The position numbers and the translations under genes were made by a program. Positions 35,701-48,663 of a stretch of 64,000 nt of DNA are shown in pieces (within the stretch, counting starts at the first letter, position 1; every line of letters begins with the position of its first letter). Below the pieces are notes generated by a model. That model saw only the letters and a program-made list of their open reading frames with translations, ran no database searches and was not told the origin of the DNA. This DNA comes from Antedon mediterranea (lineage: Eukaryota > Echinodermata > Crinoidea > Comatulida > Antedonidae): NCBI RefSeq assembly GCF_964355755.1, contig NC_092678.1:9956922-10020921 (forward strand). The letters run 5' to 3'.

Positions 35701-38700
35701 GTAACCAAGTTTTTTTCGAAAATCACAAAATGGTCTAAAACGTCTCCAAATGCGATTTGAAGCTTTTCTAAGCACTTTGGTGTTTTTATGTTAACAAGTT
35801 TTTTCGAAAATCGCAAAATGGTCTAAAACGTCTCAAAATGCGATTTGAAGGTATTCTGAGCACTTTGGTGTTTTTGTGTGAAAAGTTTTAACGAAATGCT
35901 CAAAATGGTCTAAAACGGTTTCTAATGTGATTTTAACCACTTTGATGTTTTTGTGTAACCAAGTTCTTTTCGAAAATCACAAAATGGTCTAAAACGTCTC
36001 CAAATGCGATTTGAAGCTTTTCTAAGCACTTTGGTGTTTTTATGTTAACAAGTTTTTTCGAAAATCACAAAATGGTCTAAAACGTCTCAAAATGCGATTT
36101 GAAGGTATTCTGAGCACTTTGGTGTTTTTGTGTGAAAAGTTTTAACGAAATGCTCAAAATGGTCTAAAACGGTTTCTAATGTGATTTTAACCACTTTGAT
36201 GTTTTTGTGTAACCAAGTTTTTTCGAAAATCACAAAATGGTCTAAAACGTCTCCAAATGCGATTTGAAGCTTTTCCAAGCACTTTGCTGTTTTTATGTTA
36301 ACAAGTTTTTTCGAAAATCACAAAATGGTCTAAAACGTCTCCAAATGCGATTTCAAGGTATTCTGAGCACTTTGGTGTTTTTGTGTGAAAGGTTTTAACG
36401 AAATGCTCAAAATGGTCTAAAACGGTTTCTAATGTGATTTTAAGCACTTTGATGTTTTTGTATAACCAAGTTTCATCGAAATGCTCAAAATGGTCTAAAA
36501 CGTCTCCAAATGCGATTTGAAGCTTTTCTAAGCACTTTGCTGTTTTTATGTTAAAAAGTTTTTTCGAAAATCACAAAATGGTCTAAAACGTCTCCAAATG
36601 CGATTTGAAGATATTCTGAGCACTTTGGTGTTTTTATGTTAAAAAGTTTTTTCGAAAATCACAAAATGGTCTAAAACGTCTCCAAATGCGATTTGAAGAT
36701 ATTCTGAGCACTTTGGTGTTTTTATGTTAAAAAGTTTTTTCGAAAATCACAAAATGGTCTAAAACGTCTCCAAATGCGATTTGAAGCTATTCTGTACACT
36801 TTGATGTTTTGTGTGAAAAAGTTTTGTCGAAATGCTCAAAATGGTCTAAAACGTTTTTAAAACGATATTAAGCTATTTTGTGCTCTTTGATGTTTTTGTG
36901 TAACCAAGTTTTATCGAAATGAACAAAATGGTCTAAAACGTCTCCAAATGCGATTTGAAGCTTTTCTAAGCACTTTGCTGTTTTTATGTTAACAAGTTTT
37001 TTCGAAAATCACAAAATGGTCTAAAACGTCTCCAAATGCGATTTGAAGATATTCTGAGCACTTTGGTGTTTTTATGTTAAAAAGTTTTTTCGAAAATCAC
37101 AAAATGGTCTAAAACGTCTCCAAATGCGATTTGAAGCTATTCTATACACTTTGATGTTTTGTGTTAAAAAGTTTTCTCGAAATGCTCAAAATGGTCTAAA
37201 ACGTTTTCCAATTCCATATTAAGCTATTTTGTGCAATTTGATGTTTTTGTGTATCCAAGTTTCATCGAAATGAACAAAATGGTCTAAAACGTTTTTAAAT
37301 ACGATATTAAGCTGTTTTGTGCACTTTGATGATTTGTGTGAAAAGTTTTAACGAAATGCTCAAAATAGTCTAAAACGGTTTCTAATGTGATTTTAAGCAC
37401 TTTGATGTTTTTGTGTAACCAAGTTTTTTCGGAAATCACAAAATGGTCTAAAACGTCTCCAAATGCGATTTGAAGCTTTTCTAAGCACTTTGGTGTTTTT
37501 ATGTTAACAAGTTTTTTCGAAAATCACAAAATGGTCTAAAACGTCTCAAAATGCGATTTGAAGGTAATCTGAGCACTTTGGTGTTTTTGTGTGAAAAGTT
37601 TTAACGAAATGCTCAAAATGGTCTAAAACGGTTTCTAATGTGATTTTAACCACTTTGATGTTTTTGTGTAACCAAGTTCTTTTCGAAAATCACAAAATGG
37701 TCTAAAACGTCTCCAAATGCGATTTGAAGCTCTTCTGTACACTTTGATGTTTTGTGTGAAAAAGTTTTGTCGAAATGCTCAAAATGGTCTAAAACGTTTT
37801 TAAATACGAAATTAAGCTGTTTTGTGCACTTTGATGATTTGTGTGAAAAGTTTTAACGAAATGCTCAAAATAGTCTATAACGGTTTCTAATGTGATTTTA
37901 AGCACTTTGATGTTTTTGTGTAACCAATTTTTTTCGGAAATCACAAAATGGTCTAAAACGTCTCCAAATGCGATTTGAAGCTTTTCTAAGCACTTTGGTG
38001 TTTTTATGTTAACAAGTTTTTTCGAAAATCACAAAATTGTCTAAAACGTCTCAAAATGCGATTTGAAGGTATTCTGAGCACTTTGGTGTTTTTGTGTGAA
38101 AAAAGTTTTGTCGAAATGCTCAAAATGGTCTAAAACGTTTTTAAAACGATATTAAGCTATTTTGTGCTCTTTGATGTTTTTGTGTAACCAAGTTTTATCG
38201 AAATGAACAAAATGGTCTAAAACGTCTCCAAATGCGATTTGAAGCTTTTCCAAGCACTTTGCTGTTTTTATATTAAGTTTTTTCGAAAATCACAAAATGG
38301 TCTAAAACGTCTCTAAATGCGATTTGAAGGTATTCTGAGCAATTTGGTGTTTTTGTGTGAAAAGTTTTAACGAAATGCTCAAAATTGTCTAAAACGGTTT
38401 CTAATGTGATTTTAAGCACTTTGATGTTTTTGTAAAACCAAGTTTCATCGAAATGCACAAAATGGTCTAAAACGTCTCCAAATGCGATTTGAAGCTATTC
38501 TGTACACTTTGATGTTTTGTGTGAAAAAAGTTTTGTCGAAATGCTCAAAATGGTCTAAAACGTTTTTAAAACGATATTAAGCTATTTTGTGCTCTTTGAT
38601 GTTTTTGTGTAACCAAGTTTTATCGAAATGAACAAAATGGTCTAAAACGTCTCCAAATGCGATTTGAAGCTTTTCCAAGCACTTTGCTGTTTTTATATTA

Positions 38701-40231
38701 AGTTTTTTCGAAAATCACAAAATGGTCTAAAACGTCTCTAAATGCGATTTGAAGGTATTCTGAGCAATTTGGTGTTTTTGTGTGAAAAGTTTTAACGAAA
38801 TGCTCAAAATTGTCTAAAACGGTTTCTAATGTGATTTTAAGCACTTTGATGTTTTTGTAAAACCAAGTTTCATCGAAATGCACAAAATGGTCTAAAACGT
38901 CTCCAAATGCGATTTGAAGCTATTCTGTACACTTTGATGTTTTGTGTGAAAAAAGTTTTGTCGAAATGCTCAAAATGGTCTAAAACGTTTTTAAAACGAT
39001 ATTAAGCTATTTTGTGCTCTTTGATGTTTTTGTGTAACCAAGTTTTATCGAAATGAACAAAATGGTCTAAAACGTCTCCAAATGCGATTTGAAGCTTTTC
39101 CAAGCACTTTGCTGTTTTTATGTTAACAGGTTTTTTCGAAAATCACAAAATGGTCTAAAACGTCTCAAAATGCGATTTGAAGGTATTCTGAGCACTTTGG
39201 TGTTTTTGTGTGAAAAGTTTTAACGAAATGCTCAAAATTGTCTAAAACGGTTTCTAATGTGATTTTAAGCACTTTGATGTTTTTGTAAAACCAAGTTTCA
39301 TCGAAATGCACAAAATGGTCTAAAATGTCTCCAAATGCGATTTGAAGCTTTTCCAAGCACTTTGCTGTTTTTATGTTAACAAGCTTTTTCGAAAATCACA
39401 AAATGGTCTAAAACGTCTCCAAATGTGATTTGAAGATATTCTGAGCACTTTGGTGTTTTTATGTTAAAAAGTTTTTTCGAAAATCACAAAATGGTCTAAA
39501 ACGTCTCCAAATGCGATTTGAAGATATTCTGAGCACTTTGGTGTTTTTATGTTAAAAAGTTTTTTCGAAAATCACAAAATGGTCTAAAACGTCTCCAAAT
39601 GCGATTTGAAGCTTTTCTGTACACTTTGATGTTTTGTGTGAAAAAGTTTTGTCGAAATGCTCAAAATGGTTTAAAACGTTTTTAAAACGATATTAAGCTA
39701 TTTTGTGCTCTTTGATGTTTTTGTATAACCAAGTTTCATCGAAATGCACAAAATGGTCTAAAACGTCTCCAAATACGATTTGAAGCTTTTCTAAGCACTT
39801 TATGCGATTTGAAGATATTCTGAGCACTTTGGTGTTTTTATGTTAAAAAGTTTTTTCGAAAATCACAAAATGGTCTAAAACGTCTCCAAATGCGATTTGA
39901 AGATATTCTGAGCACTTTGGTGTTTTTATGTTAAAAAGTTTTTTCGAAAATCACAAAATGGTCTAAAACGTCTCCAAATGCGATTTGAAGCTATTCTGTA
40001 CACTTTGATGTTTTGTGTGAAAAAGTTTTGTCGAAATGCTCAAAATGGTCTAAAACGTTTTTAAAACGATATAAAGCTATTTTGTGCTCTTTGAGGTTTT
40101 TGTGTAACCAAGTTTTTTCGAAAATCACAAAATGGTCTAAAACGTCTCCAAATGCGATTTGAAGCTTTTCTAAGCACTTTGGTGTTTTTATGTTAACAAG
40201 TTTTTTCGAAAATCACAAAATGGTCTAAAAC
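32716..40231 (+). repeat. 7.5 kb duplicated satellite block, copy 2 (partner 5097-12612)
   Basis: Nearly identical to copy 1 at offset 27619. It includes the 58 bp scar at 33725-33782, the pentamer block at 38090-39121 and the 29 bp scar at 39776-39804. Only one 3798 bp-type unit is included, because homology stops at 12612, before the second tandem unit. Confidence 0.88.
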
Positions 40232-40253
40232 ATCTCCAAATGCGATTTGAAGA

Positions 40254-43200
40254 TATTCTGAGCACTTTGGTGTTTTTGTGTGAAAAGTTTTAACGAAATG
40301 CTCAAAATGGTCTAAAACGGTTCTAATGTGATTTTAAGCACTTTGATGTTTTTGTATAACCAAGTTTCATCGAAATGCTCAAAATGATGTAAAACGTTTT
40401 TAAAACGATATTAAGCTATTTTGTGCTCTTTGATGTTTTTGTGTAACCAAGTTTTTTCGAAAATCACAAAATGGTCTAAAACGTCTCCAAATGCGATTTG
40501 AAGCTTTTCTAAGCACTTTGGTGTTTTTATGTTAACAAGTTTTTTCGAAAATCACAAAATGGTCTAAAACGTCTCAAAATGCGATTTGAAGGTATTCTGA
40601 GCACTTTGGTGTTTTTGTGTGAAAAGTTTTAACGAAATGCTCAAAATGGTCTGAAACGGTTTCTAATGTGATTTTAACCACTTTGATGTTTTTGTGTAAC
40701 CAAGTTTTTTCGAAACTCACAAAATGGTCTAAAACGTCTCCAAATGCGATTTGAAGCTTTTCTAAGCACTTTGGTGTTTTTATGTTAACAAGTTTTTTCG
40801 AAAATCACAAAATGGTCTAAAACGTCTCAAATAGCGATTTGAAGCTATTCTGTACACTTTGATGTTTTGTGTGAAAAAAGTTTTGTCGAAATGCTCAAAA
40901 TGGTCTAAAACGTTTTTAAAACGATATTAAGCTATTTTATGCTCTTTGATGTTTTTGTGTAACCAAGTTTTTTCGAAAATCACAAAATTGTCTAAAACGT
41001 CTCCGAATGCGATTTGAAGCTCTTCTGTACACTTTGATGTTTTGTGTGAAAAAGTTTTCTCGAAATGCTAAAAATGGTATAAAAACGTTTTCCAATACCA
41101 TATTAAGCTATTTTGTGCAATTTGATGTTTTTGTGTAACCAAGTTTTTTCGAAAATCACAAAATTGTCTAAAACGTCTCCGAATGCGATTTGAAGCTCTT
41201 CTGTACACTTTGATGTTTTGTGTGAAAAAGTTTTTTCGAAATGCTAAAAATGGTCTAAAACGTTTTCCAATACCATATTAAGCTATTTTGTGCAATTTGA
41301 TGTTTTTGTGTAACAAAGTTTTTTCGAAAATCACAAAATGGTCTAAAACGTCTCCAAATGCGATTTGAAGATATTCTGAGCACTTTGGTGTTTTTATGTT
41401 AAAAAGTTTTTTGGAAAATCACAAAATGGTCTAAAACGACTCCAAATGCGATTTGAAGCTATCCTGTACACTTTGATGTTTTGTGTGAAAAAGTTTTGTC
41501 GAAATGCTCAAAATGGTCTAAAACGTTTTTAAATACGATATTAAGCTGTTTTGTGCACTTTGATGATTTGTGTGAAAAGTTTTAACGAAATGTTCAAAAT
41601 AGTCTAAAACGGTTTCTAATGTGATTTTAAGCACTTTGATGTTTTTGTGTAACCAAGTTTTTTCGGAAATCACAAAATGGTCTAAAACGTCTCAAAATGC
41701 GATTTGAAGCTTTTCTAAGCACTTTGGTGTTTTTATGTTAACAAGTTTTTTCGAAAATCACAAAATGGTCTAAAACGTCTCAAAATGCGATTGAAGGTAT
41801 TCTGAGCACTTTGGTGTTTTTGTGTGAAAAGTTTTAACGAAATGCTCAAAATGGTCTAAAACGGTTCTAATGTGATTTTAAGCACTTTGATGTTTTTGTA
41901 TAACCAAGTTTCATCGAAATGCTCAAAATGATGTAAAACGTTTTTAAAACGATATTAAGCTATTTTGTGCTCTTTGATGTTTTTGTGTAACCAAGTTTTT
42001 TCGAAAATCACAAAATGGTCTAAAACGTCTCCAAATGCGATTTGAAGCTTTTCTAAGCACTTTGGTGTTTTTATGTTAACAAGTTTTTTCGAAAATCACA
42101 AAATGGTCTAAAACGTCTCAAAATGCGATTTGAAGGTATTCTGAGCACTTTGGTGTTTTTGTGTGAAAAGTTTTAACGAAATGCTCAAAATGGTCTAAAA
42201 CGGTTTCTAATGTGATTTTAACCACTTTGATGTTTTTGTGTAACCAAGTTTTTTCGAAAATCACAAAATGGTCTAAAACGTCTCCAAATGCGATTTGAAG
42301 CTTTTCTAAGCACTTTGGTGTTTTTATGTTAACAAGTTTTTTCGAAAATCACAAAATGGTCTAAAACGTCTCAAATAGCGATTTGAAGCTATTCTGTACA
42401 CTTTGATGTTTTGTGTGAAAAAAGTTTTGTCGAAATGCTCAAAATGGTCTAAAACGTTTTTAAAACGATATTAAGCTATTTTGTGCTCTTTGATGTTTTT
42501 GTGTAACCAAGTTTTATCGAAATGAACAAAATGGTCTAAAACGTCTCCAAATGCGATTTGAAGCTTTTCCAAGCACTTTGCTGTTTTTATGTTAACAAGT
42601 TTTTTCGAAAATCACAAAATGGTCTAAAACATCTCCAAATGCGATTTGAAGATATTCTGAGCACTTTGGTGTTTTTATGTTAAAAAGTTTTTTCGAAAAT
42701 CACAAAATGGTCTAGAACGTCTCCAAATGCGATTTGAAGCTCTTCTGTACACTTTGATGTTTTGTGTGAAAAAGTTTTGTCAAATTGCTCAAAATGGTCT
42801 AAAACGTTTTTAAAACGATATTAAGCTATTTTGTGCTCTTTGATGTTTTTGTATAACCAAGTTTTTTCGAAAATCACAAAATGGTCTAAAACGTCTCCAA
42901 ATGCGATTTGAAAATATTCTGAGCACTTTGGTGTTTTTATGTTAAAAAGTTTTTTCGAAAATCACAAAATGGTCTAAAACGTCTCCAAATGCGATTTGAA
43001 GATATTCTGAGCACTTTGGTGTTTTTATGTTAAAAAGTTTTTTCGAAAATCACAAAATGGTCTAAAACGTCTCCAAATGCGATTTGAAGCTATTCTATAC
43101 ACTTTGATGTTTTGTGTTAAAAAGTTTTGTCGAAATGCTCAAAATGGTTTAAAACGTTTTTAAAACGATATTAAGCTATTTTGTGCTCTTTGATGTTTTT

Positions 43201-44736
43201 GTGTAACCAAGTTTCATCGAAATGAACAAAATGGTCTAAAACGTCTCCAAATGCGATTTGAAGCTTTTCCAAGCACTTTGCTGTTTTTATGTTAACAAGT
43301 TTTTTCGAAAATCACAAAATTGTCTAAAACGTCTCAAAATGCGATTTGAAGGTATTCTGAGCACTTTGGTGTTTTTGTGTGAAAAGTTTTAACGAAAAGC
43401 TCAAAATGGTCTAAAACGGTTCTAATGTGATTTTAAGCACTTTGATGTTTTTGTACAACCAAGTTTCATCGAAATGCTCAAAATGGTCTAAAACGTTTTT
43501 AAAACGATATTAAGCTATTTTGTGCTCTTTGATGTTTTTGTGTAACCAAGTTTTTTCGAAAATCACAAAATGGTCTAAAACGTCTCCAAATGCGATTTGA
43601 AGCTTTTCTAAGCACTTTGGTGTTTTTATGTTAACAAGTTTTTTCGAAAATCACAAAATGGTCTAAAACGTCTCAAAATGCGATTTGAAGGTATTCTGAG
43701 CACTTTGGTGTTTTTGTGTGAAAAGTTTTAACGAAATGCTCAAAATGGTCTAAAACGGTTTCTAATGTGATTTTAACCACTTTGATGTTTTTGTGTAACC
43801 AAGTTTTTTCGAAAATCACAAAATGGTCTAAAACGTCTCCAAATGCGATTTGAAGCTTTTCTAAGCACTTTGGTGTTTTTATGTTAACAAGTTTTTTCGA
43901 AAATCACAAAATGGTCTAAAACGTCTCCAAATGCGATTTGAAGATATTCTGAGCACTTTGGTGTTTTTCTGTTAAAAAGTAATTTCGAAAATCACAAAAT
44001 GGTCTAAAACGTCTCCAAATGCAATTTGAAGCTATTCTGTACACTTTGATGTTTTGTGTGAAAAAGTTTTGTCAAAATGCTCAAAATGGTCTAAAACGTT
44101 TTTAAAACGATATTAAGCTATTTTGTGCTCTTTGATGTTTTTGTATAACCAAGTTTTTTCGAAAATCACAAAATGGTCTAAAACGTCTCCAAATGCGATT
44201 TGAAGCTTTTCTAAACACTTTGGTGTTTTTATGTTAACAAGTTTTTTCGAAAATCACAAAAAGGTCTAAAACGTCTCCAAATCCGATTTGAAGCTATTCT
44301 GTACACTTTGATGTTTTGTGTGAAAAAGTTTTGTCGAAATGCTCAAAATGGTCCAAAACGTTTTTAAAACGATATTAAGCTATTTTGTGCTCTTTGATGT
44401 TTTTGTGTAACCAAGTTTCATCGATATGAACAAAATGGTCTAAAACGTCTCAAAATGCGATTTGAAGGTATTCTGAGCACTTTGGTGTTTTTGGGTGAAA
44501 AGTTTTAACGAAATGCTCAAAATGGTCTAAAACGGTTTCTAATGTGATTTTAAGCACTTTGAAGTATTTGTAAAAACAAGTTTCATCGAAATGCACAAAA
44601 TAGTCTAAAACGTCTCCAAATGCGATTTGAAGCTTTTCTAAGCACTTTGGTGTTTTTATGTTAACAAGTTTTTTCGAAAATCACAAAATGGTCTAAAACG
44701 TCTCCAAATGCGATTTGAAGATATTCTGAGCACTTT
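40254..44736 (+). repeat. 4.5 kb satellite block, copy 2 (partner 20503-24985)
   Basis: Offset 19751. The junction with the preceding block lies at about 40232-40254, where a D2-type flank ('aaaacatctccaaatg') joins an E monomer. Thus copy 2 of the 7.5 kb block abuts copy 2 of the 4.5 kb block, an order not seen in the copy 1 regions. Confidence 0.87.
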
Positions 44737-46448
44737 GGTGTTTTTATGTTAAAAAGTATTTTCGAAAATCACAAAATGGTCTAAAACGTCTCCAAATGCG
44801 ATTTGAAACTCTTCTGTACACTTTGATGTTTTGTGTGAAAAAGTTAAGTCGAAATGCTCAAAATGGTCTAAAACGTTTTTAAAACGATATTAAGCTATTT
44901 TGTGCTCTTTGATGTTTTTGTGTAACCAAGTTTCATCGAAAATCACAAAATGGTCTAAAACGTCTCCAAATGCGATTTGAAGCTTTTCCAAGCACTTTGC
45001 TGTTTTTATGTTAACAAGTTTTTTCGAAAATCACAAAATGGTCTAAAACGTCTCAAAATACGATATTAAGCTGTTTTGTGCACTTTGATGATTTGTGTGA
45101 AAAGTTTTAACGAAATGCTCAAAATGGTCTAAAACGGTTTCTAATGTGATTTTAAGCACTTTGATGTTTTTATGTAGCCAAGTTTTTTCGAAAATCACAA
45201 AATGGTCAAAAACGTCTCCAAATGCGATTTGAAGCTTTTCTAAGCACTTTGGTGTTTTTATGTTAACAAGTTTTTTCGAAAATCACAAAATGGTCTAAAA
45301 CGTCTCCAAATGCAATTTGAAGCTATTCTGTACACTTTGATGTTTTGTGTGAAAAAGTTTTGTCAAAATGCTCAAAATGGTCTAAAACGTTTTTAAAACG
45401 ATATTAAGCTATTTTGTGCTCTTTGATGTTTTTGTATAACCAAGTTTTTTCGAAAATCACAAAATGGTCTAAAACGTCTCCAAATGCGATTTGAAGCTTT
45501 TCTAAACACTTTGGTGTTTTTATGTTAACAAGTTTTTTCGAAAATCACAAAATGGTCTAAAACGTCTCCAAATCCGATTTGAAGCTATTCTGTACACTTT
45601 GATGTTTTGTGTGAAAAAGTTTTGTCGAAATGCTCAAAATGGTCTAAAACGTTTTTAAAACGATATTAAGCTATTTTGTGCTCTTTGATGTTTTTGTGTA
45701 ACCAAGTTTCATCGATATGAACAAAATGGTCTAAAACGTCTCAAAATGCGATTTGAAGGTATTCTGAGCACTTTGGTGTTTTTGGGTGAAAAGTTTTAAC
45801 GAAATGCTCAAAATGGTCTAAAACGGTTTCTAATGTGATTTTAAGCACTTTGAAGTATTTGTAAAAACAAGTTTCATCGAAATGCACAAAATAGTCTAAA
45901 ACGTCTTCAAATGCGATTTGAAGCTTTTCTAAGCACTTTGGTGTTTTTATGTTAACAAGTTTTTTCGAAAATCACAAAATGGTCTAAAACGTCTCCAAAT
46001 GCGATTTGAAGATATTCTGAGCACTTTGGTGTTTTTATGTTAAAAAGTATTTTCGAAAATCACAAAATGGTCTAAAACGTCTCCAAATGCGATTTGAAGC
46101 TCTTCTGTACACTTTGATGTTTTGTGTGAAAAAGTTTAGTAGAAATGCTCAAAATGGTCTATAACGTTTTTAAAACGATATTAAGCTATTTTGTGCTCTT
46201 TGATGTTTTTGTGTAACCAAGTTTCATCGAAAATCACAAAATGGTCTAAAACGTCTCCAAATGCGATTTGAAGATATTCTGAGCACTTTGGTGTTTTTAT
46301 GTTAACAAGTTTTTTCGAAAATCACAAAATGGTCTAAAACGTCTCCAAATGCGATTTGAAGATATTCTGAGCACTTTGGTGTTTTTATGTTAAAAAGTTT
46401 TTTCGAAAATCACAAAATGGTCTAAAACGTCTCCAAATGCGATTTGAA
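43861..46448 (+). repeat. 2.6 kb satellite block, copy 1 (partner 48664-51251)
   Basis: Offset 4803. It contains an internal tandem of 1291 bp ('gcaatttgaag' at 44021 and 45312). Copy differences include 'aagtaatttcg' here against 'aagtattttcg', 'gaaactcttc' against 'gaagctcttc', and 'gttaagtcg' against 'gtttagtcg'. Confidence 0.85.
44021..46264 (+). repeat. Tandem higher-order repeat, 1291 bp period (1.7 copies)
   Basis: Markers 'gcaatttgaag', 'catcgatatgaac', 'tttgggtgaaaag' and 'gaagtatttg' all recur 1291 bp apart, and again at 48824 and 50115 in the partner block. 1291 bp is about 15 monomers. Confidence 0.83.
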
Positions 46449-48375
46449 GCTATTCTATACACTTTGATGTTTTGTGTTAAAAAGTTTTGTCGAAATGCTC
46501 AAAATGGTTTAAAACGTTTTTAAAACGATATTAAGCTATTTTGTGCTCTTTGATGTTTTTGTGTAACCAAGTTTCATCGAAATGAACAAAATGGTCTAAA
46601 ACGTCTCCAAATGCGATTTGAAGCTTTTCCAAGCACTTTGCTGTTTTTATGTTAACAAGTTTTTTCGAAAATCACAAAATTGTCTAAAACGTCTCAAAAT
46701 GCGATTTGAAGGTATTCTGAGCACTTTGGTGTTTTTGTGTGAAAAGTTTTAACGAAAAGCTCAAAATGGTCTAAAACGGTTCTAATGTGATTTTAAGCAC
46801 TTTGATGTTTTTGTACAACCAAGTTTCATCGAAATGCTCAAAATGGTCTAAAACGTTTTTAAAACGATATTAAGCTATTTTGTGCTCTTTGATGTTTTTG
46901 TGTAACCAAGTTTTTTTCGAAAATCACAAAATGGTCTAAAACGTCTCCAAATGCGATTTGAAGCTTTTCTAAGCACTTTGGTGTTTTTATGTTAACAAGT
47001 TTTTTCGAAAATCGCAAAATGGTCTAAAACGTCTCAAAATGCGATTTGAATGTATTCTGAGCACTTTGGTGTTTTTGTGTGAAAAGTTTTAACGAAATGC
47101 TCAAAATGGTCTAAAACGGTTTCTAATGTGATTTTAACCACTTTGATGTTTTTGTGTAACCAAGTTCTTTTCGAAAATCACAAAATGGTCTAAAACGTCT
47201 CCAAATGCGATTTGAAGCTTTTCTAAGCACTTTGGTGTTTTTATGTTAACAAGTTTTTTCGAAAATCACAAAATGGTCTAAAACGTCTCAAAATGCGATT
47301 TGAAGGTATTCTGAGCACTTTGGTGTTTTTGTGTGAAAAGTTTTAACGAAATGCTCAAAATGGTCTAAAACGGTTTCTAATGTGATTTTAACCACTTTGA
47401 TGTTTTTGTGTAACCAAGTTTTTTCGAAAATCACAAAATGGTCTAAAACGTCTCCAAATGCGATTTGAAGCTTTTCCAAGCACTTTGCTGTTTTTATGTT
47501 AACAAGTTTTTTCGAAAATCACAAAATGGTCTAAAACGTCTCCAAATGCGATTTCAAGGTATTCTGAGCACTTTGGTGTTTTTGTGTGAAAGGTTTTAAC
47601 GAAATGCTCAAAATGGTCTAAAACGGTTTCTAATGTGATTTTAAGCACTTTGATGTTTTTGTATAACCAAGTTTCATCGAAATGCACAAAATGGTCTAAA
47701 ACGTCTCCAAATGCGATTTGAAGCTTTTCTAAGCACTTTGCTGTTTTTATGTTAAAAAGTTTTTTCGAAAATCACAAAATGGTCTAAAACGTCTCCAAAT
47801 GCGATTTGAAGATATTCTGAGCACTTTGGTGTTTTTATGTTAAAAAGTTTTTTCGAAAATCACAAAATGGTCTAAAACGTCTCCAAATGCGATTTGAAGA
47901 TATTCTGAGCACTTTGGTGTTTTTATGTTAAAAAGTTTTTTCGAAAATCACAAAATGGTCTAAAACGTCTCCAAATGCGATTTGAAGCTATTCTGTACAC
48001 TTTGATGTTTTGTGTGAAAAAGTTTTGTCGAAATGCTCAAAATGGTCTAAAACGTTTTTAAAACGATATTAAGCTATTTTGTGCTCTTTGATGTTTTTGT
48101 GTAACCAAGTTTTATCGAAATGAACAAAATGGTCTAAAACGTCTCCAAATGCGATTTGAAGCTTTTCTAAGCACTTTGCTGTTTTTATGTTAACAAGTTT
48201 TTTCGAAAATCACAAAATGGTCTAAAACGTCTCCAAATGCGATTTGAAGATATTCTGAGCACTTTGGTGTTTTTATGTTAAAAAGTTTTTTCGAAAATCA
48301 CAAAATGGTCTAAAACGTCTCCAAATGCGATTTGAAGCTATTCTATACACTTTGATGTTTTGTGTTAAAAAGTTT
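46449..48375 (+). repeat. Satellite block like 7629-9555
   Basis: From about 46623 the match to 7803-9555 is close, at offset 38820; the first 170 bp are looser ('ctattctatacac' against 'ctattctgtacac'). The match ends at 'gttttgtcg' here against 'gttttctcg'. Private change: 'gaatgtattctg' near 47048. Confidence 0.78.
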
Positions 48376-48663
48376 TGTCGAAATGCTCAAAATGGTTTAA
48401 AACGTTTTTAAAACGATATTAAGCTATTTTGTGCTCTTTGATGTTTTTGTGTAACCAAGTTTCATCGAAATGCGATTTGAAGCTTTTCCAAGCACTTTGC
48501 TGTTTTTATGTTAACAAGCTTTTTCGAAAATCACAAAATGGTCTAAAACGTCTCCAAATGCGATTTGAAGATATTCTGAGCACTTTGGTGTTTTTATGTT
48601 AAAAAGTTTTTTCGAAAATCACAAAATGGTCTAAAACGTCTCCAAATGCGATTTGAAGATATT
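48376..48663 (+). repeat. Junction segment with truncated D monomer
   Basis: At about 48466 a D monomer reads 'tttcatcgaaatg' straight into 'cgatttgaag', losing 29-30 bp with the core. Both deletion ends carry 'aaatg', so a microhomology-mediated deletion fits. B and A monomers follow. Confidence 0.75.
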
